Origin: Wurfbainia villosa
Lineage: Eukaryota; Streptophyta; Magnoliopsida; Zingiberales; Zingiberaceae
DNA: 64,000 bases
Direction: 5' to 3'
NCBI GenBank assembly: GCA_025175895.1
Contig: CM046001.1
Location: 27,724,314-27,788,313 of the forward strand
This document shows, in pieces, positions 62,713-64,000 of the stretch (position 1 is its first letter; the number at the start of each line of letters is the position of its first letter). The translations under genes and the position numbers were made by a program. A model generated the notes under the pieces. It did no database searches and was not told where the DNA came from. It saw nothing but the letters and a program-made list of their open reading frames with translations.

Positions 62713-63942
62713 TTAAATTTGATCATTGTTATCTTCCACCCTTCTCTCATCATCGGAGTCTCCTCTTCCTCCCCCTTGATCATTACCCCTAATGGTCAAA
62801 TTTTGAAATTTTTGGGTAATGTCTTGATTATTGTCATTAATATCCTTATCAATGGAGGACTTTCTAGGGTAGGTACTAGTGGTTTCATCGAATTTAACAT
62901 TTGAGGACTCCTCAATCCCTTGGGTTCTCTTATTATAGACTCTATACCCTCTACTTGTGGACGAGTATCCAACTAGGATTCCCTCATCCGCTTTAGATTC
63001 AAATTTCCCTAAGTTATCTTTGGTATTTAAGATATAAACTTTACACCCAAAGACTTTGAAATAGTGAATTGTGGGAATAGTTCCATTCCATAGTTCAAAA
63101 GGTGTTTTTCCTAAAAACCTATGGATTTGAACCCTATTTTGGATATAGCAAGCGGTATTCACCGCTTCCGCCCACAAGTAGCTAGGAAGTGAATATGCAT
63201 TAAGCATGGTCCTAGCAGCCTCTTGTAGGGCACGATATCTCCTTTCCACCACCCCATTTTGTTGGGGTGTTCTTGGACAAGAGAACTCATGCTTGTACCC
63301 TTGTTCTAAACAAAATTGTGAAAATTTTGAGTTCTCAAATTCACCACCATGATCACTACGGATCCGGTTGATTTTGAGACTCTTTTCATTTTCAACCCTT
63401 TTACTAAATCCTATGATTATTTCTAAGTATACCCAAGTATACCTAAAAAAATCATCTACTATAACCAAGCAATATTTATTACCATTTAGAGATGGAGTAC
63501 TATGGCAATCAAATAAGTCAAGATGCAATAACTCTAATGGTAAAGATGTGTTAGTTTGAGTTTTACCTTTGTGTGATGCCTTTGTTTGTTTTCCTTCTTG
63601 GCATGCATCCCACAATTTGTTCTTGACATACTTGATCTTTGGTAGCCCTTTGACCAACTCCATCTTGGCTACCTTGGCTATGTTTTTCATGTTGATGTGC
63701 CCCAATCTTCTATGCCATAGCCAACATTCCTCTTCTTTTGCAACAAAACACTTAGTAGAAATGTTAGAAGCATATGAAAGATCAACATAATAGATATTTG
63801 ACTTCCTATATCCAACTAACATGCAATCATTTAATTCCTTGTGTCTAATCATGCATTTAGAGGATTCAAAGGAAACATGATAGTTTACATCACAAAGTTG
63901 ACTAACACTCAATAGATTAAACTTCATATTTTCAACTAGCAA
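62713..63942 (-). pseudogene. Copia pre-integrase and integrase (J), one nonsense codon before RT
   Basis: The frame is open from the window edge to 62713. NLLSVSQLCDVNYHVSFESS, WHRRLGHINMKNIAKVAKME, then KLWDACQEGKQ where the usual CDAC has Trp for the first Cys, LLHLDLFDCHSTPSLNGNKY (first D), IRSDHGGEFENSKFSQF (second D), TPQQNGVVERRYRALQEAAR (E), and the FKVFGCKVYILNTKDNLGKF linker. The TAA at 62713-62715 is in phase with RT (62535), so this single codon separates two otherwise joined domains. No other break in 1.4 kb. Confidence 0.88.
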
Positions 63943-64000
63943 GACTTTGTGAATAATAATTTTGGGGGATACCTCAATTGTACCTCTACCTAATATCTTG

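Larger units (their letters stand above)
58806..64000 (-). mobile_element. Ty1/Copia element, 3' part, running off the window (J)
   Basis: Minus strand: pol (integrase 63942-62713, RT 62535-61684, RNase H 61410-61060), non-coding tail, polypurine tract and 3' LTR 58806-60057. The element is inserted in a Gypsy LTR. Gag and the 5' LTR are beyond the right edge. Confidence 0.88.

Noticed and set aside
1..64000. Host genes, tRNA genes, DNA transposons with terminal inverted repeats
   Set aside because: None could be supported by reading; every recognisable protein phrase belongs to gag, protease, integrase, reverse transcriptase, RNase H or the Athila ORF.

Overview
The window is repeat-dense plant nuclear DNA. 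It consists almost entirely of LTR retrotransposons, inserted into one another up to three layers deep. I recognise no host protein-coding gene, tRNA, rRNA or CRISPR array. The plant assignment rests on Copia primer-binding sites of the TGGTATCAGAGC type (plant initiator tRNA-Met), Gypsy sites of the TGGCACCGTTGTCGGGGA type (Athila/Tat-like), and gag/pol proteins of plant Copia and Athila/Tat Gypsy lineages. A monocot is possible, but the sequence does not settle the species.

Layout, left to right. 1-2971: 5' part of a minus-strand Copia element (LTR plus gag), inserted into a minus-strand Tat-like Gypsy element (2972-6082). 6083-7075: AT-rich, with a short tandem repeat. 7081-14719: complete plus-strand non-autonomous Copia element coding only gag, with matching target-site duplications ATAGA; an opposite-strand solo LTR (8980-10357, duplications ATCCT) sits inside its gag. 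14725-16264: a minus-strand Copia-like LTR and internal remnant. 16265-17620: AT-rich degenerate repeats. 17621-29350: decayed plus-strand Athila-like Gypsy, split in its pol by a minus-strand gag-protease Athila-like element that lacks reverse transcriptase (20973-28996, duplications CACAG). 29351-32791: LTR-like block with four unrelated tandem arrays.

32792-56912 is another plus-strand Copia element. Its gag holds a solo LTR (34156-35900), and between gag and pol it holds a 17-kb block of two copies of one Copia family joined tail to tail (A, 37505 to about 45735, plus; B, about 45736-54659, minus). Its pol is cut at 56912 by an opposite-strand LTR (56913-57621). Gypsy 3'-end remnants follow (57622-58805). 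The window ends in a minus-strand Copia element (58806-64000) with a nearly open pol frame and its 3' LTR on the left.

Working relations: LTRs carry visible TATA boxes. Complete or split elements show the order LTR, primer site, gag, protease, integrase, reverse transcriptase/RNase H (Copia), or gag, protease, reverse transcriptase (Gypsy). Two elements lack polymerase and would have needed enzymes in trans. Decay is mostly in-frame nonsense codons, often of the C-to-T / G-to-A kind expected in methylated repeats. Copies A and B additionally show changes concentrated at CAG/CTG, which may be a sequencing or consensus artefact.
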